Assembly: GCA_039704465.1 (NCBI GenBank)
Contig: JASFAU010000007.1
Coordinates: 1,240,001-1,304,000, forward strand
Source of the DNA: Plasmodiophora brassicae
Lineage: Eukaryota; Endomyxa; Phytomyxea; Plasmodiophorida; Plasmodiophoridae
Reading direction: 5' to 3'
DNA length: 64,000 nt
The translations under genes were made by a program, and so were the position numbers. Positions 11,696 to 22,171 of the stretch are shown here, in pieces. The first letter of the stretch is position 1; each line of letters opens with the position of its first letter. The notes beneath the pieces are model-generated. The model had not been told where the DNA came from. It worked only from the letters and a program-made list of their open reading frames with translations, and made no database searches.

Positions 11696-13706
11696 ATGGT
11701 GGCCGCGTTCGCCGACACGGACGAGGGTGCGGGGCGGGAGGACGGCGAGGACCCGGGCGCCGCCGCGTGCGAACCGGTGCCGGCGTCGCTGACGGACCAG
11801 TTTTGGATCGCGGGCGTCCGCTACGGGTACGACCCGGAGTCGGGCGCGGTCACGCTCGGCCACGATGCCGCGTTTGGCCCGCTCCCTGAATCCAGCCCGA
11901 TCCCGGCGGCCATACGCCGCCACGTTGTCCCTCGGCGCACGGCGACGGGTCTGCATGCGCGGTACGGTCGCCTGTTCGTCCGGCGACTGACGCACCCCCC
12001 GTACCAGGCACGCTTCACAACGGCGCGTCCCGTCTGGGGTCATTGTACGCGCCGCGACCGAGCACACCGGTCGTTCAGGTGCTGTGGATAGCGATGTGCA
12101 TTGTTGCCACGTGCATGTCGTCTGCCGCCCCGGGAGCGCCTCCGCTGAACGGATGCGCCGCTGCAGGTCGACCACCTGGTCCCGTACCTGGAGATGCGCT
12201 CCCCGCCGTCGAGCATGTGCCCTTGGCGCAAACCGACACCGCTGGCGTTTCTCGACGAGGGCGAGCCTGCTGGGACGCTGTCTCGAAAGAACTACAAGAC
12301 TGAGCGTACGCGCGCGCATGCCCTCGATGATCGCATCCGGTCGTTCACCCGCAGCGTGCGTTCAGTCTGCCTGAACTGGGCCCGCGAGGGCGGCTGCCGG
12401 TACAGGAGCGATTGGTAATCGGGGGGGCCTCCGACGCGTACGTATGCCCCGGGAGCGTCATTGTGATCCTGTAGCCATTTCGCGCACGGCGCCCATGAAC
12501 TCGTCCGCAGGCGCCCAGCCGGGAGTACGCCCCCGACGCCGACAAAGGCACCGCCTGGATCCCTGGCGGACGCACGCGATCCCTGGCCTCGCTTCGAACA
12601 TAAACGTACGTGCCGCGGTTGGCGCCCAATCGCTACCTGAACGCAACAGCGCCAGCGCGGCCTAAGGCCGCCCCCGACAAGCCCAGCGACGACGACGACG
12701 GCGGCGAGCTGGACTGGGACGCGGCGTGCGCCACCTACCGATGGCTGACACGGTAGCGCGCAAACCGCGCCCCCACCAATCCGAAGGCACGCGCTGCACC
12801 CATACAGACCATGCGATACCGCGGCACGAGTCGTGTACGCCTGGCGACATCGTTCCCGACAGCGACAGGCGCGGGTCAGTCGACGGAGTTTGCGACAGCG
12901 CCCGGCGGCGGCGGCGGCGGTCGTCTTGCATGGTCGCGGCGCCATGAGACGGTGCCATGCGTCGGTATCGAGAGTACGGGGAGGGCGTCGTCTGCCAATT
13001 GCGTGCGCTGACACGTCGTCCGTCGTGCAGGTATCTGAAGCGTACGGCGGCCGCGGGCGCCGACGCGCCTCCGCGAGAACCGTGTCGTCCGGTACAACCG
13101 CAACAGCCATCGCCAGCGCAGCCTGCCGCGGCCCCACCCAAACGCCAACGTCGTCGTTGTCGCGGGCATTGGTCGACGGACACGGCAGACGTTCAGCCGG
13201 ACGCCGACAAAGGCGAATGCGCCGACCTGCTCCTCGCCGACGTTCTTCCACATCGCGGCCAACCCTGCCGGTTCCGATATGATCGGGATCTGGCACAGGG
13301 CCCGGCCAGGCTCCCGTGGTGGGCGCTGTCGGATCTGGAACCGCAATCTGGGTTCCGCTATGCACCGCTGCTGAGCGCGACGACCTCTCCGACCGAACCC
13401 GGTTTCGTGCCCTCGGGGCTCGTTTCATCACCCGCCAATAAGGCGATCAGACCAGTTGCCGCGTCGCCGATCAGGGAACCGGCTGGGCAGCAGGAGCCGC
13501 GTCACGAGGCGGAACGGCCACCGATCGAAGTAATTGACCTATGCGAGTCCAGCGACGACGACGGTATGAAGGCGCCGGCGACGACAACGGTGGCGCTGGC
13601 GCGCTGCCCCGGGTGCGATATCGAGTTCCCAGCGGAGGCCAGCCCCGAGCAGCGGAACCAGCATCTGGCCGCCTGCCTGGCGGGCATCATGTTTGGAAAT
13701 ACATAG
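11696..13706 (+). CDS. CCCH zinc-finger protein with SIM and UBZ4-like finger
   Basis: No full-length family recognised. Exon 1 (MVAAFADTDEG...) contains LTDQFWIAGVRYGYDPESGA. After an intron ending near 12169, VDHLVPYLEM leads to the finger: VCLNWAREGGCRYRSD is completed across a phase-2 intron (GTAATCGG...CTGTAG) to CHFAHG, giving a perfect C-x8-C-x5-C-x3-H. A short exon (LDWDAACATYRW, about 12700-12745) precedes the last exon from about 13030. This ends with a SUMO-interaction-like motif, IEVIDLCESSDDD, and CPGCDIEF...NQHLAACL, a C-x2-C...H-x3-C pattern like Rad18-type UBZ4. The layout suggests an RNA- or DNA-binding protein that reads ubiquitin and SUMO, perhaps in genome maintenance. Function is inferred from motifs only. 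Confidence 0.6.
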
Positions 13707-14008
13707 ACACAGTCGCACACGTGACTCGTGCGGGGACGGCTGGTGAACGCCAAGGCGGCAGGCGTCTGCCGACGTTTGCTGGCTTTATACGAAATCCGCT
13801 CCAGTGATGCTAGCACGTAGGGATGACGACGCATCGGGGTCGAGTCCAATTAATCATGACGAAGGAACGACGTCGGCCTGCTGGACGCGGACGACGCCGG
13901 CGTGGCCGCCGGACGCGAACAGCGCCCTCGCCAGGCTGAGGTTGGAGTTGAACGCGCATCTGCGCAACGGTCGGGTCACACGACGCCGCGGTATGTGGAC
14001 CGCCGAAC
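13707..14008. other. Convergent intergenic region
   Basis: Lies between the stops of the CCCH protein and the PHD-WD40 protein. No gene or repeat recognised; should contain both 3' UTRs. Confidence 0.4.
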
Positions 14009-17000
14009 TTACGCTGTGAGGCACAGGTCCTTGTTAAGCAGCGCCTCCGAATGCGGTGGGCGAGGCAGGGCCTTCCTCAGCGTTTCCCGCACGTCCTGGT
14101 TGGCGCGAGCCGTCTTCTCCATCTGGACACAGGGCACAGCACAGGTTAGGCCATCATCACCCAGGCGCAGGCGGATCCAGCAGCGTACAAAGGCCAGGTG
14201 CGATAACGACCCGTATTCGATCACGCGACGATGGGTGGTGGACGATTGCGATGGGTTACGTAAAACCATCGTCGAGCGGATCTGCACCAGGCGCTTGTTG
14301 CCGACTTTCTTCTGCACCGACCCAATCAGAACGGATCGGCAACGTGACGCAACGCAGGAGACACATACCGATACAACGCCGTTGTCGAGCACAACGATCA
14401 GAGCACAGCCATTGTCAGTCGCAATGGTCATCAGCAGCTGCTCCTTATCGAGCGGGACAGTCGACACGCTCTGCGGGAACAATCAGCGGGGGCCGACAAT
14501 CGCCGAAGGCGACAAACCGTGGCACATACCAGAGCGGATACGCCCTCGAAGGGTAGGTCTTGCCAGAATAGCGGAGTGCTCCCAGACTGGGTGGGCGCGC
14601 CAAGGTAACGGAACCCAGTCGCCATCGCAATGGCGTACCCTTCGCCGTTGAAGATCGGCTCCAGCCCATACACCGGGCGGAAGCAGTCGTAACTCCACAG
14701 GCAGATGAACGGCGAGCGCAGATCGTACAGTCGAACGATGCCGGAATGCGACGCGACGGCGAACTGTACCGGGAACTTGGAACACCAGGTGACGCAGGTG
14801 ACGCAATCCTAACCACCACCCGACGATTCAGAACGCTGAGCAGCAGCAGCAGCAGCCGTTTCCCGCAAGACGACCCTTACATTGACGGTACGCGACACGC
14901 CAATGCACTGCTCCGGCGTCGTCGACCCAGTTCGAATGTCCCACAGGAGGACGTTGCCTTGATGCGTGCCGGCGAGGATAACAGGGTAGTTCGTCTCAGC
15001 ATTGGTCGGATGCCACCGAAGCGTGTAGACGGAGGACTCGGGAGAGGCGTACCGGAATACGGCGCGGGTCTTGACAAGCGCCAGCGACGGGGATATGGCC
15101 TGCGGGTGAGGTATAGACAGGATCTGCATAGACCCGTCGGCACAGGCGACCGCCAGCAGGCCGAGGCGGGCAACGCCGGGCGTCGTGTCGAGCTGGAACG
15201 CCTTGTTGTAGGGGCAGAACTGCGCGCAGAGGACCGCGCCCACCGACTCGATGACAATGCCCAGGCGGAGCCTCACGATGTTGTTGCTGATGTCCCGCTC
15301 AGCCACGCCGAAATCGTAGATCTGGATCAGGGCCGGGCGAGGGCCCGCCTCGTCGTCGGCTTTGCGTTGCGGTTGGGTGCAGACGATCAGGTACTGGGGC
15401 TGGGAATTCGGACGTGCCTCTACGGGGGGGAGCGATTCAGGAAACACCAACATGGGCAACGGACGACTTTGAATATTACGCGGCGACGCCACCGGCGCCC
15501 AGGCCATGCAGGTAACCGGGCCGCCGGCGTTAATGAAGATATCGTGGCTGCTGGCTTCGTGGAACACGGAGAACGCCTGCAGGGGGACAACTTCATGACG
15601 TTCGGACGGCAGGACCTCCGTCGTGTCGTAGTCGTCGCTGACAAACTCCTGCAGGTCCGCTCTGTCATCAGCAAGTTAGCGCAACGTCGACCAACACAGC
15701 CTGTTCCAGAAAACGCATCGCACATGGACAGCTGCTCGTAGTCGCCAATCGTTTGCTGCCAGGACTGGAAGATGACCGCGGTGGCCTCGTCGATCGGAGG
15801 GCCGAACGTCGGCTCGTCCAGCATCGAGATGCGAGCAATGTCCACGTCCCCATCCGTGCGCCGGCGCACGAGCTTCGTCTTCGACTTGGCGGGCTTGTGG
15901 GGCGTCATGGGCGCCGGCGGTTCACTAGACGATGCGCGTCAGGAGTCACCAACCAAGGCAGACGGGGCGCGCGCGTCACGTACAAGTAATGGACGAACGC
16001 CATGTCGATCTTCTCGCGGGCCGCCGGCGGGATCGCGAAATTGATCCACGAGTGGACGAGGTCGGGGTCCAGGGCGACCTCGGCGGCCAACTGCTCGGCC
16101 GTGGCGACCTCGCCCGGCGGCAGGCCCAGCTTCTTCGCCATGTCCTGGCGGACCGTGTCGACGAACTTCCGATCCATGTAGTACGCCCACTGCGCCAGCG
16201 TGTGGATGTACACGAGGTGCGACGCCGGCGTGTAGCTGCCCTTCAGCGTCCCCGACATGTTCCCGTTGTTGAAGTTCAGCCGCTCGGCCAGCTGCGTCTG
16301 CGTGATCTTCATGCGCTTGCAGATGAACTTGATGATGTTGCGCAGGTCGGGCAGCTCCGACGTGTAGTAGGAGGCGCAGGCCGGATCCGACGGCACCGTT
16401 ACTGTTTCGCACGACACACTTCCCCATTAGTGATCGTCGGGTCGGTTGCGCGGCGAAACCCGCCATACCTTTCGAGCCTTCGTTCAGCGCCAGGCGCTTG
16501 ATCTGCTGGAAGTACGGGCAGGCCAGGTCCTCGGCGCGCATGCGCGCGACGGATTCGCTGGGCGGCAGGTGCGCGCGCTTCTGGCGCTTGCGCTTGGCGA
16601 CCGGTTCGTCGAGGAGCGGCTTCTCGCCGGCGTCGGATTTGCGTCGGCGCCGGTTGTTGCCGTTGTTGTTGCTGCTGCTGTTCCGCCCGGGAGTGAACTC
16701 GGAATCGTCGTCGTCATCGTCGCCTTCGGACGAGACCTTCTTCGGGCGCCGCTTCTTGTACTTGCGGACGGGGCGGCACTGGACGCAGACCCAGGCGGTG
16801 GCGGACCCGGGCACCGCGAACATGCGCCTGCATGCCGGGTGGAACGCGCAGGCGCACGTCTGGCAGCGGACGGCGGTGTCGTCCTCGCCGACCGTGCCGC
16901 ACTCGGTGCACACGCCGCCGTGCGAGATCGCAATCGGCGGCGCGCCCAGGTCGATCGGCAGCGCGTCGCCGCCGTCGCTGGGCATCACGACCGTGTCCAT
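14009..17000 (-). CDS. PHD finger - XRE-like HTH - WD40 protein (TFIIIC subunit 2-like)
   Basis: The N-terminal part from 17000 (MDTVVMPSDGG) has a C4HC3 PHD finger (VCTECGTVGEDDTAVRCQTC, then FHPACRRMF and WVCVQC), an acidic run and a basic region. A phase-1 intron (GTATGG...AAACAG) joins to a helix-turn-helix-like segment, IIKFICKRMKITQTQLAERL. Another intron with a strong donor (GTACGTGA, near 15960) joins FVHY to PPAPMTPHKPAKSKTK. The C-terminal half is a WD40 propeller like GTF3C2: FINAGGPVTCMAWAPV, LGLLAVACADGSMQILSIP, SVYTLRWHPT, ILAGTHQGNVLLWDIR, FAVASHSGIVRLYDLRSPF. TFIIIC recruits RNA polymerase III to tRNA and 5S genes. Read as two genes, the stop of the first (15905-15907) would overlap the ATG of the second (15906-15908), which is unlikely in a nuclear genome. 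Confidence 0.66.
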
Positions 17001-17436
17001 CGGGGCAGCAGCAGCAGCAGCAGCAGCTGGAAACCGGTTACGGTTTGGGGGTTGTTGATGCCGCCGACCGGATCCCCCAAAAACGATCGCTCGTCCCCGA
17101 CGCCAAAATGACAGGCGCGCGCGCCACCGGCGACGACGTCCAAAACAACCGGACACGGGTAATGACGCCCAAACTCCGTACGGACGTGGCCGCCGCCCGG
17201 CCGCGCCACCGACCGCCGGTACGCATCATTTTTATCCGCCAGTCGGGGGGCGGCCGTCCGCCCGTGCGCGCGCGCCCCACCCACCCACCCACCCTGAAAA
17301 ACGGGGGCGGCGGCGGATTTTTTTCGTGCGGCGTGTTACGTTACGGCCCCCGCTACCTGCCGACGACGCCATGCAGGATGCTGCTCCAGGTGACTCATCG
17401 TGCAACGGGGGCGCGTGTATCGCATAACGGCGAGGC
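17001..17436. promoter_or_regulatory. Divergent promoter region
   Basis: Separates divergent start codons at 17000 and 17437. It contains a CAG run near 17008-17030, a Pro/Gly-rich GC block and two T/G-rich patches near 17290-17325. No gene seen. Confidence 0.4.
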
Positions 17437-18117
17437 ATGCACGTGTCGAAGGCGGTGCGGTACGCGGCGGTGGCGCTGCTGGCGTGGTGGTCGCAGCAGC
17501 AGCCGGTTGCCGCGGGTCGCGCGCGGTCATTGGTGCGGCGGCCGGTGATGGACGCCGACGGCCTGTGGCCTGGCGCCCTCTACATGGACGCCGTTTTGCA
17601 GGCGATCATACTCGCCGCGTTGTCGTGGGCCATCACGTCCGTCGCCTTTTTCAGGCTGCTTAGGCACCCGAACGATTCGCGGTGGCCGCCGTCGCCACGT
17701 GGAGCCGGCCTTAAGCGCAGGAGGAGCGGGAAAGCGCCGTCGTCGGATTCGCAACCCGAGTCGACCACGAGAGAGGCTCCCCAGCGAAGCGCCGGCAGGC
17801 GCCGAAGGAGAAGTGGCGACAAAGCAGGCAACGAACTTGCGAACTCCAGGTCACCAAGGAAAGCGGTCGGCAACGCGTCATCCACGTCCGACGTTTCGGG
17901 ACGAGGCCCGAAACGCGCTGCAACGTCGCCGCGCCCCCTGAACCCAGACGCGAAACCATTTGTTGTCCCCTCGTCGATTCCCGTTGTACCGAACGTTCCG
18001 CAGGCGGGCGGGTCCAGGGTTGCGACCGCTGCCGGCGGACGTCCTGTTACCAGAAGCCCAACGACGATCGACCAAGCACGGGCGAACCGTCCACCGTCAT
18101 CTGCGACCCTATCATAA
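17437..18117 (+). CDS. Small membrane/secreted protein with basic Ser-rich tail
   Basis: Single exon, about 226 residues, no family recognised. It starts MHVSKAVRYAAVALLAWW, a likely signal peptide or first membrane segment. A second hydrophobic stretch follows (LQAIILAALSWAITSVAFF). The rest is hydrophilic, rich in Arg, Ser and Pro (KRRRSGKAPSSDS; GRRRRRSGDKAG), and probably disordered. The topology suggests two N-terminal helices with a long cytoplasmic or lumenal tail. It may be lineage-specific. Confidence 0.55.
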   Translation: MHVSKAVRYAAVALLAWWSQQQPVAAGRARSLVRRPVMDADGLWPGALYMDAVLQAIILAALSWAITSVAFFRLLRHPNDSRWPPSPRGAGLKRRRSGKAPSSDSQPESTTREAPQRSAGRRRRRSGDKAGNELANSRSPRKAVGNASSTSDVSGRGPKRAATSPRPLNPDAKPFVVPSSIPVVPNVPQAGGSRVATAAGGRPVTRSPTTIDQARANRPPSSATLS

Positions 18118-18217
18118 ACGCGATTCGGTTGCCGGTATAAGTCAGATCGTCTAGAGTACGCCGCCGCCTATAGGACTCGCCAATTAATTGAAGGAACTGT
18201 CGCGAGCACCGCACGCC

Positions 18218-19156
18218 ATGATGGCGACGCCGCCCGGGTCAGCGTGCCCGACGCCGTCCTGTCCGTCCACCGACAGGAGCAGCAGCAAGGAGGGCAGCGG
18301 CGTGCCCGGCCAAGTGCCTGACAACCTGCTGCGCATCAAGAACCATCGCAGGCAGGCGGAGAACTCGGTGCAACTGCTGTCCAACCGGATTGCACTGCTA
18401 ATGGTCCGATCACCATCCGCACCCGGTGCCACAGGCAGTTGACTGTTCCCCTAACACGGCAGGCAGAAGAAGAGCGATCGCAGAGGAGAATCCGGGCCAT
18501 GAGTCAGACCGTCGAGGTTGGATGCCCCGTTCGGCAATACGCTGCCACATGCGTTAACGTCTCTACGATGGCAGAAAGTGCAAAGGTGCCAGCAGGAAGA
18601 GTCGGAGCTGAAGCAGCGCCTGCAGCAAGCGAAGCAGGTCGTGTCGCAGACGTTGATCGCGAACGCGACTCGCGTCAAGCAACAGTCGCAGAAGGCGAAG
18701 CAGAAGTTGGCGGCCAAGTTACGCCAGGAGCTCGCCGAGAAGCGGAACGCTGCCAGGGATCAGCGGGTGCGCGCCGCCGCGCTGAAGACGTCGAGGGGCA
18801 TGGCCAGCGCCCACGCGGAGTCATCGGCCGACATGATTCGCAAGCAGAAGAACGAGTGGATGGAGAAACGGCGACGTTCGCAGGAAGCCGCACAGCGCAA
18901 GGCAGAGAAGCAGCGGGAGGTCGGTATTGCAATCCTGGTACTACTCGAACACGGTGGGCATAACACGGCGGACAACTGTTAGGAGAGGTTGATGGACGAG
19001 GTCGAGCGACGGAACCAGGCGGAGAAGAAGTTGATGGAGATGGCGGCGCTGGAGCAGAGGGTCCTGGAGAACCTGATGCAGACGAGGACGCGACAAAAGG
19101 CGGTCTACCACCAGTACGAGAAGCTCTTCAAGGACAAGGTTCGCGGAGCGCCCTAA
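18218..19156 (+). CDS. Coiled-coil protein, unknown function
   Basis: Four exons join in frame: MMATPPGSACPTPSC...LSNRIALLM (ends near 18402), AEEERSQRRIRAMSQTVE (about 18463-18513), KVQRCQQEESELKQRL...RKAEKQREV (about 18573-18920), and ERLMDEVERRNQAEKKLMEM to the stop at 19156 (VYHQYEKLFKDKVRGAP). The introns have GT...AG ends (GTCCGA...ACGGCAG; GTTGGATG...GATGGCAG). Nearly all of the protein after residue 60 is charged coiled coil with Lys/Arg/Glu/Gln heptads. This pattern is seen in cytoskeletal, centrosomal and flagellar proteins, but no family can be named. It is convergent with SFT2. Confidence 0.62.
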
Positions 19157-19222
19157 GCGAATTCGGGGAACGACGCAGGGCGATCGCCGCCGGACGATTC
19201 CATTCATGTATGAAGATACACA

Positions 19223-19766
19223 CTAGAGGCCGAGCACCCTCTTGACGCCGTCGCGTGCGAACGGGATGAAGCTCAGCGAATACCATAACGACGCAAGGAA
19301 CTGGCCGATGACAGCGAGAATGATGACGCCCGGTTTCGGGTCGGGTTTGAACGCAGCAAACAGCGTCAGGACCATGAAGAGGACGTAGATGATCGTGGCT
19401 ATCCATCGGCTTTGTTTCATCATCGTTTTCGCCTGCCGTACGGGCCCGTAGATGAAGAACGTGCTGGCGATGGCCGTGATATTCCCCAGCGTGTACAGAG
19501 TGGCGAACCGCGCCGGACTCGTGACAATGGAGCCCATTGTCAGCAACGACAGGAACGTGATGAACCACCCCAGGATGAAACAGACGCCGAATCCCACCAG
19601 TCGCTACGTACGCCAAACGTCATCGACAGTGTCGGCGCATATTGACAACGCTACAGCATACGTTCTTGTACGACAGTGACCCGCACCCTTCCGTCAGGTC
19701 GATGCTGGACGATCGCGCCCGATCGGCGCCCCCAGTTCGACCAAGCGCATTCCGGATGCCCTCCAT
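19223..19766 (-). CDS. SFT2: SFT2-family Golgi/endosome vesicle-transport protein
   Basis: Four-helix membrane protein acting in fusion of endosome-derived vesicles with the Golgi. Exon 1 (MEGIRNALGRTGG...SLSYKN) gives the cytosolic N-terminus. A short intron (GTATGC...ACGTAG, about 19664-19605) joins to RLVGFGVCFILGWFITFLSL. Family hallmarks follow: FATLYTLGNITAIASTFFIY, GPVRQAKTMMKQSRWIATII and LWYSLSFIPFARDGVKRVLG. The last is almost identical to the C-terminal WYSLSFIPFARD of animal SFT2D proteins. Total length about 160 residues, normal for the family. A longer in-frame start at 19844 is possible but less like the family. Confidence 0.9.
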
Positions 19767-20432
19767 GCCAGGGTGACCGCCCGGTCCGAACGAATAACCG
19801 TGTAACGACGACTCGACTGGGCGCGCGCGCGGTTCTGCACGCAATTCTTGACTTGCGCGTGACTGCCAGAACTAAATAGGTTGTGCGCCACTGGTGGTAA
19901 GTGTCTGGCCCTTCCCCGTCCTGCAGTTCCTGCGTCGTGGTACGGTACCCATACCCTCGTCAACGCCGCTCGTATTGTTCAACCGTTCGAGTTGTGGCGC
20001 GAGACGGCGTCGCGTCCCGCACGTCATCTTCTGGGTGCAAAACATCCCGTGCAGGCCACGTACGGTGGCACATCCGGGCCGCGGCCGTGGACGCGTACCA
20101 GCACCGTCATAGCGTGCCCTCCAACGCAGGACCCATAGTGCCACGTACGAAGCATGTAGGATCGAAAGCGACACGAGCTCAATAAGGTTCAGGGTGGACC
20201 GTGGACTGTTTACACATATCGCGGCAACCTGGACCTGCGCCCTGTACATACGCGTACTTGGCGCGAGTAACGGTGGCCGAGCGGGCGGCAGGCCGGGATC
20301 CGGCCTGATAACCACCCGTAGCAGGGCTCCGCTGCGTGACGCCAACGAATCTGTTCGATAGAACGGTATGACCAACGGCGCAGCAGGACATGGTTTATAT
20401 GTACAATTACTTTGCTCGTCGACGGCATACAA
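19767..20432. other. Intergenic, no gene seen
   Basis: Lies between the SFT2 start and the acyltransferase stop. Only short, frame-inconsistent ORFs. A GC-rich inverted repeat (aggccgg/ccggcct near 20291-20307) is present but does not form a tRNA. Confidence 0.4.
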
Positions 20433-20504
20433 CCTGGAACCCCATATTCAGTATCTCCACGCTGGACGTGGCCAGTGTGGAGATACTAAGCATGGGTTTC
20501 CAGG
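20433..20504. repeat. Imperfect inverted repeat (hairpin), 33-nt arms
   Basis: Left arm 20433-20465 and right arm 20472-20504, loop of six bases. Both arms contain AGTATCTCCAC when written in the same sense, and about 28 of 33 positions match. It overlaps the 3' end of the acyltransferase reading frame and could act as a terminator-like or small-RNA-producing fold in the transcript. Confidence 0.7.
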
Positions 20505-21626
20505 CGCACTGGCCCGCTTGGACGCCCCGTTGAGGCGCTTCATCTTGCGCGGGTTCGCTTTGAAGCACGCACAGCACCGCGCCGGCGAACGGCGTCGTGC
20601 GAACGTAAACGGTCGCGCCGTGATTGCACGTGTGCTGGGCTTCCCCGCTGGTTCGGGAGTACCACTACAGGGGCATGCAGCAGCCGGTTCGCCGTTGATC
20701 GTCACCTTCGCTTGCGGGTCGTGCTCCTTGATGAGGTCCAGGACAGAACGGCAGTAACGATCGTACAGGACGTCAGCGGTCGCGGTCGCGTCGGTTGTGT
20801 TGATGGCTTGACCGATGACGAGACGGAGTGAAACGCCTGGGTCGGGCAACGCCGACTGCAGAACCGGGACGAAGACGCCAGTGCAGGCTTTCACGAGGCG
20901 TTGAAGTCGTGCGATTGCTGGCGTCGCGTACTGGCGCTGCTTCCATGATTCGTGTTCGCCGACGGTGACGCAGGGAACGATAGCGGCGCCCGACTGTATC
21001 GCGACGTTGATGAACCCCCGGCGAATGATGAGGTTGTACTCTCCCGATCCGGCGTGAGCGGCTTCGCATGCGCCACCGACAAAGACGCAGATGCCGTTGC
21101 CGGCCCCTCGATTCAGGACGTTCATGATGGACGCACGCGACACGTCGACCACACCAAGTAGGCCCAGGAGCTGGCTGAAGATGGGAATGCGGAAGTTGAG
21201 CGTCAGCGTCCCGACGCGAACGTTCGCCGTCGTCCGCAGAACGGCGTCCGTTGCGAAGCAGAGGAACCCGGCGAACGGCAGGATGCCATGCGGGCTCATG
21301 CCCAGGATGAACGCGGTCGAGTCCGGGATGTTCTCAGCACCGACGACCGTGATGCCCTGGTGGAAGTACGACGCCATGGCCTTGAAGATGGTCGCGCGGC
21401 GCACCCGCGCTGATCGGCAGCCGCCTGACGTGTGCCACGAGAAGATGGTCGGGTACGTCGAGTGCGTCAGGACGAGGACGACCAGGACGAGGCCAGCGCG
21501 ATTGTCGAACTGGATCACGAGAGCGATGGCCGTCGTCGTGATGAGGACGCACAGCCCGGGGATCAACAGAACGAGCGCCATGGCGGCGGTGGAGCCCCAA
21601 GAACCTTGCTTGCCCGACGACCCCAT
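20448..21626 (-). CDS. DGAT2-family acyltransferase
   Basis: Membrane O-acyltransferase of the DGAT2/MGAT group, which adds an acyl group to diacylglycerol or a similar alcohol for lipid-droplet formation. Start MGSSGKQGSWG at 21626, followed by hydrophobic helices (ALVLLIPGLCVLITTTAIAL; LVLVVLVLTHSTYP). Catalytic region: FILGMSPHGILPFAGFL, where SPHG replaces the usual HPHG or YPHG, then FRIPIFSQLLGLLGVVDVSR and ICVFVGGACEAAHAGSGEYN. A conserved RRGFINVAIQSGAAIVPCVT follows. Single exon. The C-terminal 75 residues after KVTING are low-complexity and basic and may not be authentic; a hairpin overlaps the stop region. Substrate cannot be decided from the sequence. Confidence 0.85.
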   Translation of the reverse strand: MGSSGKQGSWGSTAAMALVLLIPGLCVLITTTAIALVIQFDNRAGLVLVVLVLTHSTYPTIFSWHTSGGCRSARVRRATIFKAMASYFHQGITVVGAENIPDSTAFILGMSPHGILPFAGFLCFATDAVLRTTANVRVGTLTLNFRIPIFSQLLGLLGVVDVSRASIMNVLNRGAGNGICVFVGGACEAAHAGSGEYNLIIRRGFINVAIQSGAAIVPCVTVGEHESWKQRQYATPAIARLQRLVKACTGVFVPVLQSALPDPGVSLRLVIGQAINTTDATATADVLYDRYCRSVLDLIKEHDPQAKVTINGEPAAACPCSGTPEPAGKPSTRAITARPFTFARRRSPARCCACFKANPRKMKRLNGASKRASAPGNPCLVSPHWPRPAWRY

Positions 21627-21917
21627 CGTCACCCGTCGTCGCGAGTACACCAATAAGCAACTGACGTTTGTCTGGGACTGCCCGTTCGGACGATATCCTG
21701 ACCGTACCGAGAATCAGGGCAGGCGTTTACACTGTCCGGGTACAGTACAGATCGCAGGTACCGGGCTGGTACCTGTCACAGGTGCGCGAACATGTCGGGC
21801 GAGAGGAAGTCTGCAGTCCACCCGCCCGCGGACTCCTCGACGCTGACAGCCCGCATGGTCAGGGCGACGCCTCTCACGAAGGCATCACGGAACGCGCCGT
21901 CGTGAGGGGCGACTGCT

Positions 21918-22069
21918 GTGCGCGGCTGCAGATACCCTGTTGTGCGCGACTGCTGATAACTGTTGTGCGCGACTGCTGATAACTGGAGTGCGCGACTGCT
22001 GATAACTGGTGTGCGCGACTGCTGATAACTGGTGTGCGCGACTGCTGATAACTGGTGTGCGCGACTGCA
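21918..22069. repeat. 23-bp minisatellite, about seven units
   Basis: The core GCGCGACTGCTGATAACTG begins at 21944, 21967, 21990, 22013, 22036 and 22059, an exact 23-bp period. A degenerate unit begins at 21920. The units are adjacent with no spacers. It lies in the 545-bp gap between the divergent starts of the acyltransferase side and the 3' end of the next gene; the rest of that gap shows no gene. Confidence 0.93.
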
Positions 22070-22171
22070 GAGCTCCATCCACCAGTCGAAGTGCATCACA
22101 TGGAGCGGGGGGTCGCTGTCATACAATCAGTCGTTCTTTGTCTTCATTGGGATTTGGGGAGTGGAGGGCGT

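Noticed and set aside
12292..13431. 379-codon ORF antisense to the CCCH protein
   Set aside because: No domain, and the sense strand has a perfectly spaced CCCH finger and coherent exons.
15905..15908. Two genes overlapping by ATGA (operon-like)
   Set aside because: A consensus intron joins the two frames; overlapping start and stop would be unexpected for nuclear genes.
20268..20345. tRNA-like stretch containing GGTGGCCGAGCGGG
   Set aside because: The putative anticodon loop lacks U33, no GTTCGA-type T arm follows and the acceptor ends do not pair.
21918..22069. Possible CRISPR array
   Set aside because: Units are contiguous with a 23-bp period and no unique spacers; it is a minisatellite in a eukaryotic genome.
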